Origin: Actinomycetes bacterium
GTDB lineage: Bacteria; Actinomycetota; Acidimicrobiia; Acidimicrobiales; JAKAOS01
Assembly (NCBI GenBank): GCA_021790615.1
Contig: JAJYGW010000096.1
Location: 1 to 15,504, forward strand
Direction of reading: 5' to 3'
DNA length: 15,504 nt
Positions 1-6,352 of this stretch are shown here, piece after piece. Position 1 is the first letter of the stretch, and every line of letters begins with the position of its first letter. Made by a program: the position numbers and the translations under genes. The notes under the pieces were generated by a model, which worked only from the letters and a program-made list of their open reading frames with translations, did no database searches and was not told the DNA's origin.

Positions 1-602
1 GCAGCGATGAGGGTGGCGGCGGCTTCGACGGCCGCCCTGTCCGGCTCGGTCACCGGCCGGTATCCCGGCAGGTCGACGGACTCCGGCCAGTACCAGTCCA
101 TCGTGGCGTTCGAGACGTCCTTCGGCAGGTCGACGAGCACCGGGCCGGGCCTACCCGTCGTCGCCACGTGGAACGCCTCCTTGATGACCCGCGGGATGTC
201 GGCGGCGTCGGTGACGAGCCAGTTGTGCTTCGTCACGCCCATCGTGATGCCGGTGATGTCCGCCTCCTGAAAGGCGTCGGTGCCGATGGAGGTCGACGGG
301 ACCTGGCCGGTGATGCAGACGAGCGGGACCGAGTCCATGTAGGCGTCGCAGAGCGGGGTCACGATGTTCGTGGCACCGGGTCCGCTCGTGACCATGGCGA
401 CGCCCGGTTGCCCGGTGACGTGCGCGTAACCCTCCGCCATGTGGCCGGCGCCCTGCTCGTGGCGCACGAGGATGTGGCGGATCGAAGAGTCGATGATCGG
501 GTCGTAGACGGGGAGGATGGCCCCACCGGGCAGGCCGAATACGACCTCGACGCCCTGCATCTCGAGGCTCTTCACGAGTGCCTGGGCTCCGGTCAGTTGC
601 AT
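1..602 (-). CDS. ilvB: Acetolactate synthase large subunit, N-terminal part (runs off left edge)
   Basis: This gene encodes the catalytic subunit of the ThDP-, Mg- and FAD-dependent enzyme that condenses two pyruvates, or pyruvate and 2-oxobutyrate, in the first common step of Val/Leu/Ile synthesis. The visible 200 codons cover the pyrimidine-binding domain. They include [13 protein letters not shown] near residues 23-34, the catalytic Glu49 in [14 protein letters not shown], and the TSGPGATN motif. The FAD and ThDP-diphosphate domains lie beyond the window. The ATG at 602-600 is chosen because [14 protein letters not shown] is the family's usual N-terminus and a strong Shine-Dalgarno (AAGGAAGGA, 620-612) sits 9 nt upstream. 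The gene follows gatB on the same strand but is separated by a 244-base leader holding an attenuator, so it probably has its own promoter. A catabolic or other ThDP enzyme is much less likely given the attenuator. Confidence 0.96.
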   Translation of the reverse strand, partial: MQLTGAQALVKSLEMQGVEVVFGLPGGAILPVYDPIIDSSIRHILVRHEQGAGHMAEGYAHVTGQPGVAMVTSGPGATNIVTPLCDAYMDSVPLVCITGQVPSTSIGTDAFQEADITGITMGVTKHNWLVTDAADIPRVIKEAFHVATTGRPGPVLVDLPKDVSNATMDWYWPESVDLPGYRPVTEPDRAAVEAAATLIA

Positions 603-630
603 GGCCTGGGGTCCTTCCTTGTCTCTGCCT

Positions 631-665
631 GTGTCGGTCTCGTCGGTGTCGGTCTCGTCGGTGTC
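631..665. repeat. 15-bp tandem repeat in the ilvB 5' leader
   Basis: The unit gtgtcggtctcgtcg occurs twice without mismatch (631-645 and 646-660), followed by a 5-base start of a third copy (661-665). It lies between the attenuator hairpin and the ilvB ribosome-binding site. On the transcribed strand it reads as CGACGAGACCGACAC repeated, purine- and C-rich with little self-complementarity, so it probably acts as an unstructured spacer. No function can be assigned. Confidence 0.9.
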
Positions 666-682
666 TGCCCCCGGATACAGAA

Positions 683-706
683 CGACCTCCCCATCTGGGG
701 AGGTCG
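683..706 (-). terminator. Attenuator hairpin upstream of ilvB
   Basis: In the minus-strand transcript CGACCTCCCC (706-697) pairs perfectly with GGGGAGGTCG (692-683) around the 4-base loop AGAT. The downstream bases are TTCTGT, a weak U-rich tail, as is usual for terminators in GC-rich actinobacteria. A second stem lies just upstream: GTGCGC (738-733), beginning with the last base of the leader-peptide stop codon, pairs with GCGCAC (714-709). A ribosome sitting at the leader stop would disrupt that stem. The exact antiterminator is not resolved; a 5-bp alternative (ACCTC at 725-721 with GAGGT in the hairpin's 3' arm) is the best I see. Confidence 0.75.
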
Positions 707-737
707 GTGTGCGCGGGCGCGAGGTGGCGTCAGCGCA

Positions 738-779
738 CTAGGTGATGAGTACGAGTCGGAGCGCGAAGTCAGCTCTCAC
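738..779 (-). CDS. Branched-chain amino acid leader peptide of the ilvB attenuator
   Basis: This is a 13-codon open frame starting GTG (779-777) and ending TAG (740-738), with translation MRADFALRLVLIT. Seven codons before the stop begin the run Leu-Arg-Leu-Val-Leu-Ile-Thr: three Leu, one Val, one Ile and one Thr, the end products and precursor of the pathway ilvB starts. Such control-codon runs just before a terminator hairpin are the hallmark of ribosome-mediated attenuation, as at E. coli ilvGMEDA and C. glutamicum ilvBNC. No Shine-Dalgarno precedes the GTG, and a candidate -10 box lies 7 bases upstream, so it may be translated from a leaderless mRNA. It is too short for ordinary gene finders. 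The function is inferred from composition and position. Confidence 0.8.
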   Translation of the reverse strand: MRADFALRLVLIT

Positions 780-786
780 GCAAGCA

Positions 787-815
787 AGTGTGGCAGATCC
801 GGCTAACCCGGACAA
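787..815 (-). promoter_or_regulatory. Candidate promoter of the ilvB leader transcript
   Basis: On the minus strand TTGTCC (815-810, 4/6 to TTGACA) and CACACT (792-787, 3/6 to TATAAT) are separated by 17 bases. Transcription would start about 7 bases beyond the -10 element, at or next to the GTG of the leader peptide (779), giving a leaderless message. The hexamers are weak and the call rests mainly on spacing and context in the gap after gatB. Confidence 0.35.
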
Positions 816-846
816 ACCGCGGATCGCCCCGAGCGCGACTGCGGGT

Positions 847-2292
847 TCAACGGCCGGCGGCCTCGTCGCGCCGTGCCGCCAGCACGCTCGACACGACCTT
901 GCCGTCGGCGCGGCCCTTCGTCGCCTGCATCACCTTGCCGACGAAGTATCCGGTCACCTTGGCGTCGCCCCCGACGTACCGCGTCCACTCGTCCGGGCTC
1001 TCGCCAATGACGCGGTCCACGGCGGCCTCGAGCTCGGCCGTGTCGAGCGCCTCATAGCCGAGCCGCGCTGCGATGTCGGCCGGGTCGCCCCCCTCCTCGA
1101 GCAGGGCACCCAGCACGGTCTTCGACTGCGTGGCGGACAGCTTCCCGTCGTGCTCCATCTTGACGAGGTCGGCGAACGCCCTGGGGTCGAGCCGGCGGGC
1201 GTCGTCGGGCCGCGCCGCCGCCTCGTTCGCCGCCCGCGCCAACGCGAGCCGCGCGTCCGCACCCACCTCCACGGCGTCCAGCACGAGTTGGTCGAGATCG
1301 AGCTCGATCACCGTGAGCACCTGCTCGGCCGACGCTTCGGCGCCGTGGGCGGCGAAGACCTCGGCGATCCGGCGCCGCCGGTCGGACGGAAGCAGTGCCT
1401 CGCCCGCCGTCGCGGCCTCGAGCAGCGCGGCGTCCGGGACGAGTGGGACGAGGTCGGGCTCCTGGAAGTAGCGGTAGTCGTACGCCTCTTCCTTCGATCT
1501 CAGCGGGTGCGTGACGCCGGCGTCCTCGTCCCAGTGCCGGGTCTCCTGTGTGACGGCCCCGCCGGCCTCGAGCAACTCCACCTGGCGCCGGGCCTCGTAC
1601 TCGATGGCACGAACGAGTGACCGGAGCGAGTTCAGGTTCTTCACCTCGCAGCGCGTCCCGAGGATGTCGCTTCCGGTCGGGCGTACCGAGATGTTCGCGT
1701 CGACCCGGAGGGAGCCCTCCTCCATCCGGCCGTCGGAAGCGCCCGTCGCGACGAGCACACCGCGGAGCTCGATCACATAGGCACGAGCCTGCTCGGCGGA
1801 GCGGATGTCCGGTGCCGACACGGTCTCGACGAGCGGCACACCGGCCCGGTTGTAGTCGACGAGCGAGTGGCTGGCCCCGTGGATGCGGCCGGTCGCCCCG
1901 ACATGCGTCGTCTTGCCGGTGTCCTCCTCGATGTGGGCACGTTCGATGCCGACGACCGATCCGTCCGGGAGCTCGAGGCGGCCGTTCACGTTGACCGGCT
2001 CGTCGTACTGGCTGATCTGGTAGTCCTTCGGCATGTCCGGATAGAAGTAGTTCTTCCGGTGGAAGACCGACGGCCGGATCTCGCAGCCGAGCGCCGTCCC
2101 GATCCGCATCGCGAGCTCCACCGCCCGCCGGTTGAGCACCGGCAGCGATCCGGGCAAGCCGAGGCAGACAGGGCAGATGTTCGTGTTCGGCTCGGCCCCG
2201 AAGACGTTCGGGCACCCGCAGAACAGCTTCGTGGCAGTGGCCAGCTCGCAATGGACCTCGAGGCCGACGACGGTCTCGTACCCCTCAGGCAC
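847..2292 (-). CDS. gatB: Asp-tRNA(Asn)/Glu-tRNA(Gln) amidotransferase subunit B
   Basis: GatB is the tRNA-binding and kinase subunit of GatCAB. It activates the side chain of misacylated Glu-tRNA(Gln) or Asp-tRNA(Asn) with ATP and receives ammonia channelled from GatA. The 481-residue product is full length. The N-terminus carries the GLEVHCEL signature and a four-cysteine zinc site (Cys25, Cys27, Cys40, Cys43) in the FCGCPN...CPVCLGLPG block. YPDMPKDYQISQYD and HIEEDTGK follow, typical of the cradle domain. A helical and YqeY-like tail that contacts tRNA fills roughly residues 310-481. The GTG at 2292-2290 overlaps the 3' end of gatA by 8 bases and has a GGAGG about 9 bases upstream, so translation is probably coupled. 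It is the last gene of the gatCAB operon; the ilvB leader follows. Confidence 0.98.
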   Translation of the reverse strand: MPEGYETVVGLEVHCELATATKLFCGCPNVFGAEPNTNICPVCLGLPGSLPVLNRRAVELAMRIGTALGCEIRPSVFHRKNYFYPDMPKDYQISQYDEPVNVNGRLELPDGSVVGIERAHIEEDTGKTTHVGATGRIHGASHSLVDYNRAGVPLVETVSAPDIRSAEQARAYVIELRGVLVATGASDGRMEEGSLRVDANISVRPTGSDILGTRCEVKNLNSLRSLVRAIEYEARRQVELLEAGGAVTQETRHWDEDAGVTHPLRSKEEAYDYRYFQEPDLVPLVPDAALLEAATAGEALLPSDRRRRIAEVFAAHGAEASAEQVLTVIELDLDQLVLDAVEVGADARLALARAANEAAARPDDARRLDPRAFADLVKMEHDGKLSATQSKTVLGALLEEGGDPADIAARLGYEALDTAELEAAVDRVIGESPDEWTRYVGGDAKVTGYFVGKVMQATKGRADGKVVSSVLAARRDEAAGR

Positions 2293-3778
2293 CGTCCGCC
2301 GCCTCCCCCCGGGCGCGCCCGCCGACCGGGACCGGCCCTCGGGCTTCGGCCGGAGCCGCCTGCTCGAGCACCGCAGCCACCTGCACCATCAATGCCTCAC
2401 CGAGCGCCGGGGCCATGACCTGCACGCCCACTGGGAGGCCCTCGTCGCCGAGCGCGTACGGCACGCTGATCGCCGGCTGGCCGGTGAGGTTGGAGGAGAC
2501 CGTGCAGAGGTCGGAGAGGTACATCTCGATCGGGTTCGCCGTCTTCGCCCCGAGCTCGAACGCCTCGGACGGCGTGGTCGGCGACAGCAACACGTCGAAA
2601 CGCTCGTACGCGGCGTCGAACGCCCGGGTCACGAGCGTGCGCACCCGCTGCGCCTGGCCGTAGTAGGCGTCGTAGTACCCGGCCGACAGGGCATACGTGC
2701 CGATCATGATCCGGCGACGCACCTCCCTCCCGAAGCCGGCGGCGCGCGTCCGTGCGTTCATGGCCTCGACGTCCGGCCCCTCGACCCGGAGACCGTACCG
2801 GACGCCGTCATAGCGGGCGAGGTTCGACGAGGCCTCGGCCGGGGCGATCACGTAGTACGCCGGCAACCCGAGGCGTGCCTCCGGGACCGAGACGGCGTCG
2901 ACCTTCGCACCGGCGGCGGCGAGCGCGTCGGCGGCATCGTTCGCGGCGCGCCGGCACGAGGCGGACACGTCGTCCACGAAGTCCTCGAGCACGCCGACCC
3001 GCAGCCCTTCCACCCCCCGGCCGAGCACCTCGATCAGACGAGGTGCGGGGCGCGCGAGGCAGGTGGAGTCACGCGGGTCTCCTCCGCCGATGACCTCGAG
3101 CGCGAGAGCGGCGTCGGCCACGGTCGGCGCGAACGGACCGATCTGGTCGAGCGAGCTCGCAAAGGCGATCAAGCCGTACCGGGAGACGACGCCGTAGGTC
3201 GGCTTGATGCCGACGACACCGCAGAGCGAGGCCGGCTGGCGTATCGACCCGCCGGTGTCCGAGCCGAAGGCGAGCGGGACGACGCCGGCGGCAACGGCCG
3301 CCGCGCTGCCACCCGACGACCCACCGGGCACGCGGCTCAAGTCCCAGGGGTTGTGTGTCGGCCCGAACGCCGAGTTCTCCGTCGAAGAGCCCATCGCGAA
3401 CTCGTCCAGGTTGGTCTTCCCGACGGCAACGGCTCCCGCCCCCCGCAGCCGCTCGACGACCGTCGCGTCGTAGGGCGGCCGCCACCCTTTGAGGATCCTC
3501 GAGGAGCACGTCGTCTCGATCCCGTGCGTGCAGAGGTTGTCCTTCAGCGCGATCGGGACGCCGGCGAGCGGTCCAGGGTCCCGTCCCTCCCCGACTGCCT
3601 CGTCGACGCGCGCCGCCTCACGCCTCGCCTTGTCGCCGAGCACGGTCTGGAAGCAGTGCAGGTCCCCCTCGGTCGCGTCGAGGCGCGCCAGCGCCTCCTC
3701 GATGACCTCGACAGCCGTGACGTCACCTGCTCGCACTGCTTTGGCGACGGCGGCCGCTCCGGCGTCGAGCAGGCTCAC
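2285..3778 (-). CDS. gatA: Asp-tRNA(Asn)/Glu-tRNA(Gln) amidotransferase subunit A (glutaminase)
   Basis: GatA is the amidase-signature subunit that releases ammonia from glutamine and feeds it to GatB. The product is 497 residues. The Ser-cisSer-Lys triad is visible at the usual family positions: Lys79 (IALKDN), Ser154 (PGGSSGGS, 151-158) and Ser178 (GSDTGGSIRQPAS). The open frame runs upstream to 4174, but that part reads as out-of-frame gatC. The start is set at GTG 3778-3776, where MSLLDAGAAAVAKAVRAGDVT begins the family homology. GGGAGGA lies just upstream, and the start overlaps the gatC stop in a GTGA arrangement, so translation is likely coupled. The 3' end overlaps gatB by 8 bases. 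It acts in the cytosol as part of the GatCAB trimer. Confidence 0.98.
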   Translation of the reverse strand: MSLLDAGAAAVAKAVRAGDVTAVEVIEEALARLDATEGDLHCFQTVLGDKARREAARVDEAVGEGRDPGPLAGVPIALKDNLCTHGIETTCSSRILKGWRPPYDATVVERLRGAGAVAVGKTNLDEFAMGSSTENSAFGPTHNPWDLSRVPGGSSGGSAAAVAAGVVPLAFGSDTGGSIRQPASLCGVVGIKPTYGVVSRYGLIAFASSLDQIGPFAPTVADAALALEVIGGGDPRDSTCLARPAPRLIEVLGRGVEGLRVGVLEDFVDDVSASCRRAANDAADALAAAGAKVDAVSVPEARLGLPAYYVIAPAEASSNLARYDGVRYGLRVEGPDVEAMNARTRAAGFGREVRRRIMIGTYALSAGYYDAYYGQAQRVRTLVTRAFDAAYERFDVLLSPTTPSEAFELGAKTANPIEMYLSDLCTVSSNLTGQPAISVPYALGDEGLPVGVQVMAPALGEALMVQVAAVLEQAAPAEARGPVPVGGRARGEAADGA

Positions 3779-4074
3779 GGCTCCTCCCGGAGGATGGCCG
3801 GCACGACGATGCGCCCCTCCTCCGCCGCCGGTGCGGCCGCCAACACCTCGTCCCGCTCGAGGCACGGCCCGACGACGTCGTCCCGGAGCACGTTCGAGAG
3901 CGGGATCGCATGGGCTGTCGCCGGCACGCCCGACGTGTCGAGCTGGCGGATGGCGTCGACGTGCTCGAGGAGGGCAGTCAGTTCGCCGACGAGGCCGTGC
4001 AGCTCCTCGTCGGACAGCTCGAGGCGCGCCAGGCGGGCGACGTGGCGGACCTCGTCGATTCCGATGCCGGCCAC
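3775..4074 (-). CDS. gatC: Asp-tRNA(Asn)/Glu-tRNA(Gln) amidotransferase subunit C
   Basis: GatC is the small clamp that wraps the GatA-GatB interface and is needed for stable assembly. The 99-residue product has the family pattern: the N-terminal EVRHVARLARLELSDEEL helix, then LLEHVDAIRQLDTSGVPAT, and near the end LRDDVVGPCLERDEVLAAAP and an extended VVPAIL segment. The GTG start at 4074-4072 is forced by this homology. It follows the TAA of the upstream hydrolase with no intervening base, and the bases before it are pyrimidine-rich (TTCTCCTCC) with no Shine-Dalgarno. Initiation therefore probably depends on ribosomes terminating on the upstream gene. Its TGA overlaps the gatA start. Confidence 0.96.
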   Translation of the reverse strand: MAGIGIDEVRHVARLARLELSDEELHGLVGELTALLEHVDAIRQLDTSGVPATAHAIPLSNVLRDDVVGPCLERDEVLAAAPAAEEGRIVVPAILREEP

Positions 4075-4830
4075 TTAGGAGGAGAACACCTTGCTCGCGA
4101 ACTCGACCGCGCGCTGCTCGATCTCGGCCTGGTCGTGGTCGAGCGTCGCCACGTGGTAGCTGCGCTCGAGCCACACGCGCTCGACCGGCCCGGAGACATG
4201 CTCGACGACGAGGTCTCCGTTGCTCGACGGGAGAACGTGGTCGGCGCGGCTCGAGAGCAGCAGCACCGGACAGGAGATGACGCCGAGGGCGGCAGCCACC
4301 TCGCCGGCAGCATCCATGAGGGACAGCAGCGGCACGACCGGCGTCGCCTCGTACGCACCCTCCCTCACACCCTCGAGTGCGATGTCCTCGCCGACGCCGG
4401 GGATGCGGTCCATCCCGGCGTCGAGGATCCCGTGCAACATCTCATAGAAGCTCTCCGCCGCCTGCTCCACGAGCGGGTTCACCAGCACGAGGCCGGCGAC
4501 TTCGGGATGCCGCTCCGCCAGCCAGAGCGAGAGCGTGCCGCCCATCGAGAGCCCGGCGACCATCACCCGGTTGCAGCGAGCGGCGAGGGACTGGAAGGCC
4601 TCGTTCGCAGCGCGGGACCAGTCGGCGAACGTGGTGTCGAGCATGTCCTCGATCGATGTCCCGTGGCCGGGGAGCAGCGGCAGCTCGACGCAGTAGCCGG
4701 CATCCGCGAACGCCTCGGCGAGCGGGCGCATCGACCGCGGGCTCCCGGTGAAGCCGTGCAGGACGAGCACGCCGTCCTGGCCGTTCGAGGCCGAGAAGGG
4801 CTCGGCGCCTTCGACGATCGGTGAGACCAC
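4075..4830 (-). CDS. Alpha/beta hydrolase, carboxylesterase/monoacylglycerol-lipase type
   Basis: This is a 251-residue cytosolic serine hydrolase with no signal peptide. The oxyanion motif HGFTGSP is at residues 25-31. The nucleophile elbow GLSMGG contains Ser95, Asp197 is in SSRADHVLPS, and His226 is in SYHVATLDHD. Together these form a complete triad in canonical order. The short lid and the SRSMRPLAEAFADAGY-like N-terminal region resemble Est30-type carboxylesterases and bacterial monoacylglycerol lipases; the natural substrate cannot be told. The GTG at 4830-4828 is the only good in-frame start. The gene is divergent from the SCP2 gene (70-base gap) and is the first cistron of the gatCAB transcript, ending TAA directly against the gatC GTG. 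Whether it has a tRNA-related role or is just a fortuitous promoter-proximal passenger is unknown. Confidence 0.9.
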   Translation of the reverse strand: MVSPIVEGAEPFSASNGQDGVLVLHGFTGSPRSMRPLAEAFADAGYCVELPLLPGHGTSIEDMLDTTFADWSRAANEAFQSLAARCNRVMVAGLSMGGTLSLWLAERHPEVAGLVLVNPLVEQAAESFYEMLHGILDAGMDRIPGVGEDIALEGVREGAYEATPVVPLLSLMDAAGEVAAALGVISCPVLLLSSRADHVLPSSNGDLVVEHVSGPVERVWLERSYHVATLDHDQAEIEQRAVEFASKVFSS

Positions 4831-4900
4831 GGCGGTTCATGGTAGTCGGGAGCCGCAGGTATTCTCCCCGGGCACCGCGTGCGCGGGTGAGGAGGTGGAC
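4831..4900. promoter_or_regulatory. Divergent intergenic region between hydrolase-gatCAB and the SCP2 gene
   Basis: This 70-base gap must hold the promoters of two divergent units. On the plus strand TATTCT (4860-4865, 4/6 to TATAAT) lies 36 bases before the SCP2 ATG, with a poor -35 match ttcatg at 4836-4841 (18-base spacing). GGAGGT at 4891-4896 is a strong ribosome-binding site for the SCP2 gene. I see no convincing promoter hexamers for the minus-strand hydrolase and no operator palindrome. Confidence 0.3.
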
Positions 4901-5308
4901 ATGGGTGAGTACGCGTTTCTGAGTGACGAATGGACCGCCGAGGCCCGCAAGGTGCAGGCGGAGTTCGGTGAGCGCGCACCGAGGCCACCTGTCGAGATGC
5001 GGATGAACCTCGTCGTGAAGGAGGTGCCCTTCGGTGAGGGCTGCATCGACGCCCACCTCGACACGAGCGCCGGCGAGGTCGTGCTCGAGATCGGGCACCT
5101 CGAGGCCCCCGACCTGACCGTGACGGTCGACTACGAGACGGCGAAGGCGATCCTCGTCGACCAGAACCCGCAAGCGGGCATGCAGGCGTTCATGGCCGGT
5201 CGCATCAAGATCGAGGGTGACATGTCGAAGCTCCTCGCCATGCAGACGGGGCCGGTTGATCCGGTGCACGCTGAGATCGTGGGCCGGATCCGGTCGTTCA
5301 CTGCCTGA
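4901..5308 (+). CDS. SCP2 sterol-carrier-domain protein
   Basis: This 135-residue soluble protein consists almost entirely of one SCP2 domain. Visible features are an amphipathic N-terminal helix (residues 8-24), beta strands around MNLVVKEVP and EVVLEIG, and TVTVDYETAKAILVDQNP. The signature hydrophobic segment FMAGRIKIEGDMSKLLAM follows near residues 97-114. SCP2 domains bind fatty acyl-CoAs, sterols or other lipids in a hydrophobic tunnel. The ATG at 4901 is chosen over the longer open frame because the family homology begins there and GGAGGT precedes it. It is the only plus-strand gene in the window and is convergent with an MFE-2-type SDR dehydrogenase; both are domains of the eukaryotic peroxisomal multifunctional enzyme 2. 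The ligand is unknown. Confidence 0.88.
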   Translation: MGEYAFLSDEWTAEARKVQAEFGERAPRPPVEMRMNLVVKEVPFGEGCIDAHLDTSAGEVVLEIGHLEAPDLTVTVDYETAKAILVDQNPQAGMQAFMAGRIKIEGDMSKLLAMQTGPVDPVHAEIVGRIRSFTA

Positions 5309-5329
5309 GCGGGCCGGTGGCGCGCCCGC
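5309..5329 (+). terminator. GC-rich hairpin after the SCP2 stop codon
   Basis: GCGGGC (5309-5314), immediately after the TGA, pairs perfectly with GCCCGC (5324-5329) across a 9-base loop. There is no U-tract. This is a plausible but weak terminator of the kind seen in GC-rich genomes. Confidence 0.35.
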
Positions 5330-5330
5330 A

Positions 5331-5410
5331 ACCCGGGCTGCGCCGCACACCACCCGGGCTGCGCCCACCACCCCCGGGCTGCGCCGCACACCACCCGGGC
5401 TGCGCCCACC
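5331..5410. repeat. Dimeric minisatellite with four CCCGGG cores between convergent genes
   Basis: Two tandem macro-units (5331-5369, 39 bp; 5370-5410, 41 bp with two extra C) each consist of a 21-23-bp and an 18-bp sub-unit sharing acccgggctgcgcc. The palindrome CCCGGG recurs at 5332, 5353, 5373 and 5394. Neighbouring copies can therefore pair as 6-bp stems in RNA of either strand, suiting a bidirectional terminator between the SCP2 and SDR genes. The alternating sub-unit lengths indicate duplication of an already duplicated unit. Confidence 0.9.
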
Positions 5411-5428
5411 CGACTTTCAATTCGTGAA

Positions 5429-5448
5429 GCTGACGTGTGTCGGTCAGC
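5429..5448 (-). terminator. Hairpin overlapping the SDR stop codon
   Basis: On the minus strand GCTGAC (5448-5443) pairs with GTCAGC (5434-5429) around an 8-base loop, followed by TTCACG. The SDR stop codon lies in the 5' arm. With only six base pairs and a short T run, it is a tentative terminator. Confidence 0.25.
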
Positions 5449-6322
5449 CGACGATCGAGGGGACTTGCTCCGCGAGCTCTGCGATCGTCCAGCGGTCGCC
5501 CTTGTCGATGTCCTTCGTGAGGGTCCACGGCTGGAAGTACTGGACCTTGCCGCCCTGCACGAAGAAGGTCTTTCCGGTGAACGGGCAGCTCTCGGTCGCG
5601 AGGTAGCCGACGAGCGGAGAGACGTTCGCCGGGTCCCACGCATCGAACGTCCCTGCGTCAGCCGGCGGTTGCACGATGTCGGACAAGCCAGGTGTCGACT
5701 CCGTCATCCGTGTGCGCGCAGCGGGAGCGATGGCGTTGACGCGCACCCCGTAGCGGGAGAGCTCCTGGGCCGTGATGATGGTGAACGCGGCGATGCCGGC
5801 CTTGGCGGCGCCGTAGTTGGCCTGGCCCGGGTTCCCGAGCAGGCCTGACGTCGACGACGTGTTGACGACGGCGGCCTTCACCTGCTGCCCCGCCTTCGAC
5901 TGCTCTCGCCAGTAGGCGGCGGCCCAGCGCGTCGGGACGAAGTGACCCTTCAGGTGAACGTGGATGACCGCGTCCCACTCTGCTTCGGTCATGTTGACGA
6001 GCACGCGGTCACGCAGGATCCCGGCGTTGTTGACGAGCACGTGGAGGTCGCCGAATGCCTCGATGGCCGCGTTGACGAGGCGCTGACCCCCCTCCCAGTC
6101 GGCAACGTTGTCGGCGTTGGCGATCGCCTCGCCGCCCATCTCCTTGATCTCGTCCGCCACCTGCTGCGCAGGCGACCGATCGTCACCCGAGCCGTCGACG
6201 GCTCCGCCGAGGTCGTTGACGACGACCTTGGCTCCTTCGCTGGCGAACAGGAGGGCATGCTCGCGGCCGATGCCGCGCCCCGCGCCGGTGATGATCGCGA
6301 CCCTTCCTTCCAGGGCACCCAT
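5444..6322 (-). CDS. SDR-family 3-hydroxyacyl-CoA dehydrogenase (MFE-2/HSD17B4-like)
   Basis: This 292-residue classical short-chain dehydrogenase has the TGAGRGIG nucleotide loop at residues 12-19 and NNAG at 98-101. Its catalytic residues are Ser157, Tyr170 and Lys174 (YGAAK). Asp37 in VVVNDLGG sits where NAD-preferring enzymes bind the adenine ribose. The VVVNDLGGAVDGSG stretch and the insertion after it are characteristic of the dehydrogenase domain of multifunctional enzyme 2 and of mycobacterial Hsd4B-type proteins, rather than of FabG. Those enzymes oxidise (3R)-hydroxyacyl-CoA in fatty-acid or sterol side-chain beta-oxidation. The ATG at 6322-6320 has GGAAGGA 7 bases upstream. It is downstream of the PASTA kinase region on the same strand, with a 103-base gap that has its own candidate promoter and operator. 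The exact substrate is not determinable. Confidence 0.9.
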   Translation of the reverse strand: MGALEGRVAIITGAGRGIGREHALLFASEGAKVVVNDLGGAVDGSGDDRSPAQQVADEIKEMGGEAIANADNVADWEGGQRLVNAAIEAFGDLHVLVNNAGILRDRVLVNMTEAEWDAVIHVHLKGHFVPTRWAAAYWREQSKAGQQVKAAVVNTSSTSGLLGNPGQANYGAAKAGIAAFTIITAQELSRYGVRVNAIAPAARTRMTESTPGLSDIVQPPADAGTFDAWDPANVSPLVGYLATESCPFTGKTFFVQGGKVQYFQPWTLTKDIDKGDRWTIAELAEQVPSIVG

Positions 6323-6352
6323 CCGTCTGTCCTTCCGTCAGATCCCCCGACG

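Noticed and set aside
2132..4078. 648-codon plus-strand open frame
   Set aside because: It is antisense to gatB, gatA and gatC, which have full motifs and active sites. The translation is Arg/Gly/Asp-rich and has no recognisable domain; it is a shadow frame of GC-rich coding DNA.
3779..4174. 132-codon N-terminal extension of the gatA frame
   Set aside because: It reads through gatC and the hydrolase end in another frame, and is Arg/Pro-rich without homology. The GTG at 3778 fits family length and places the triad at 79/154/178.
4748..4900. Upstream extension of the SCP2 frame
   Set aside because: It overlaps the start of the divergent hydrolase, and the strong GGAGGT sits directly before the ATG at 4901.
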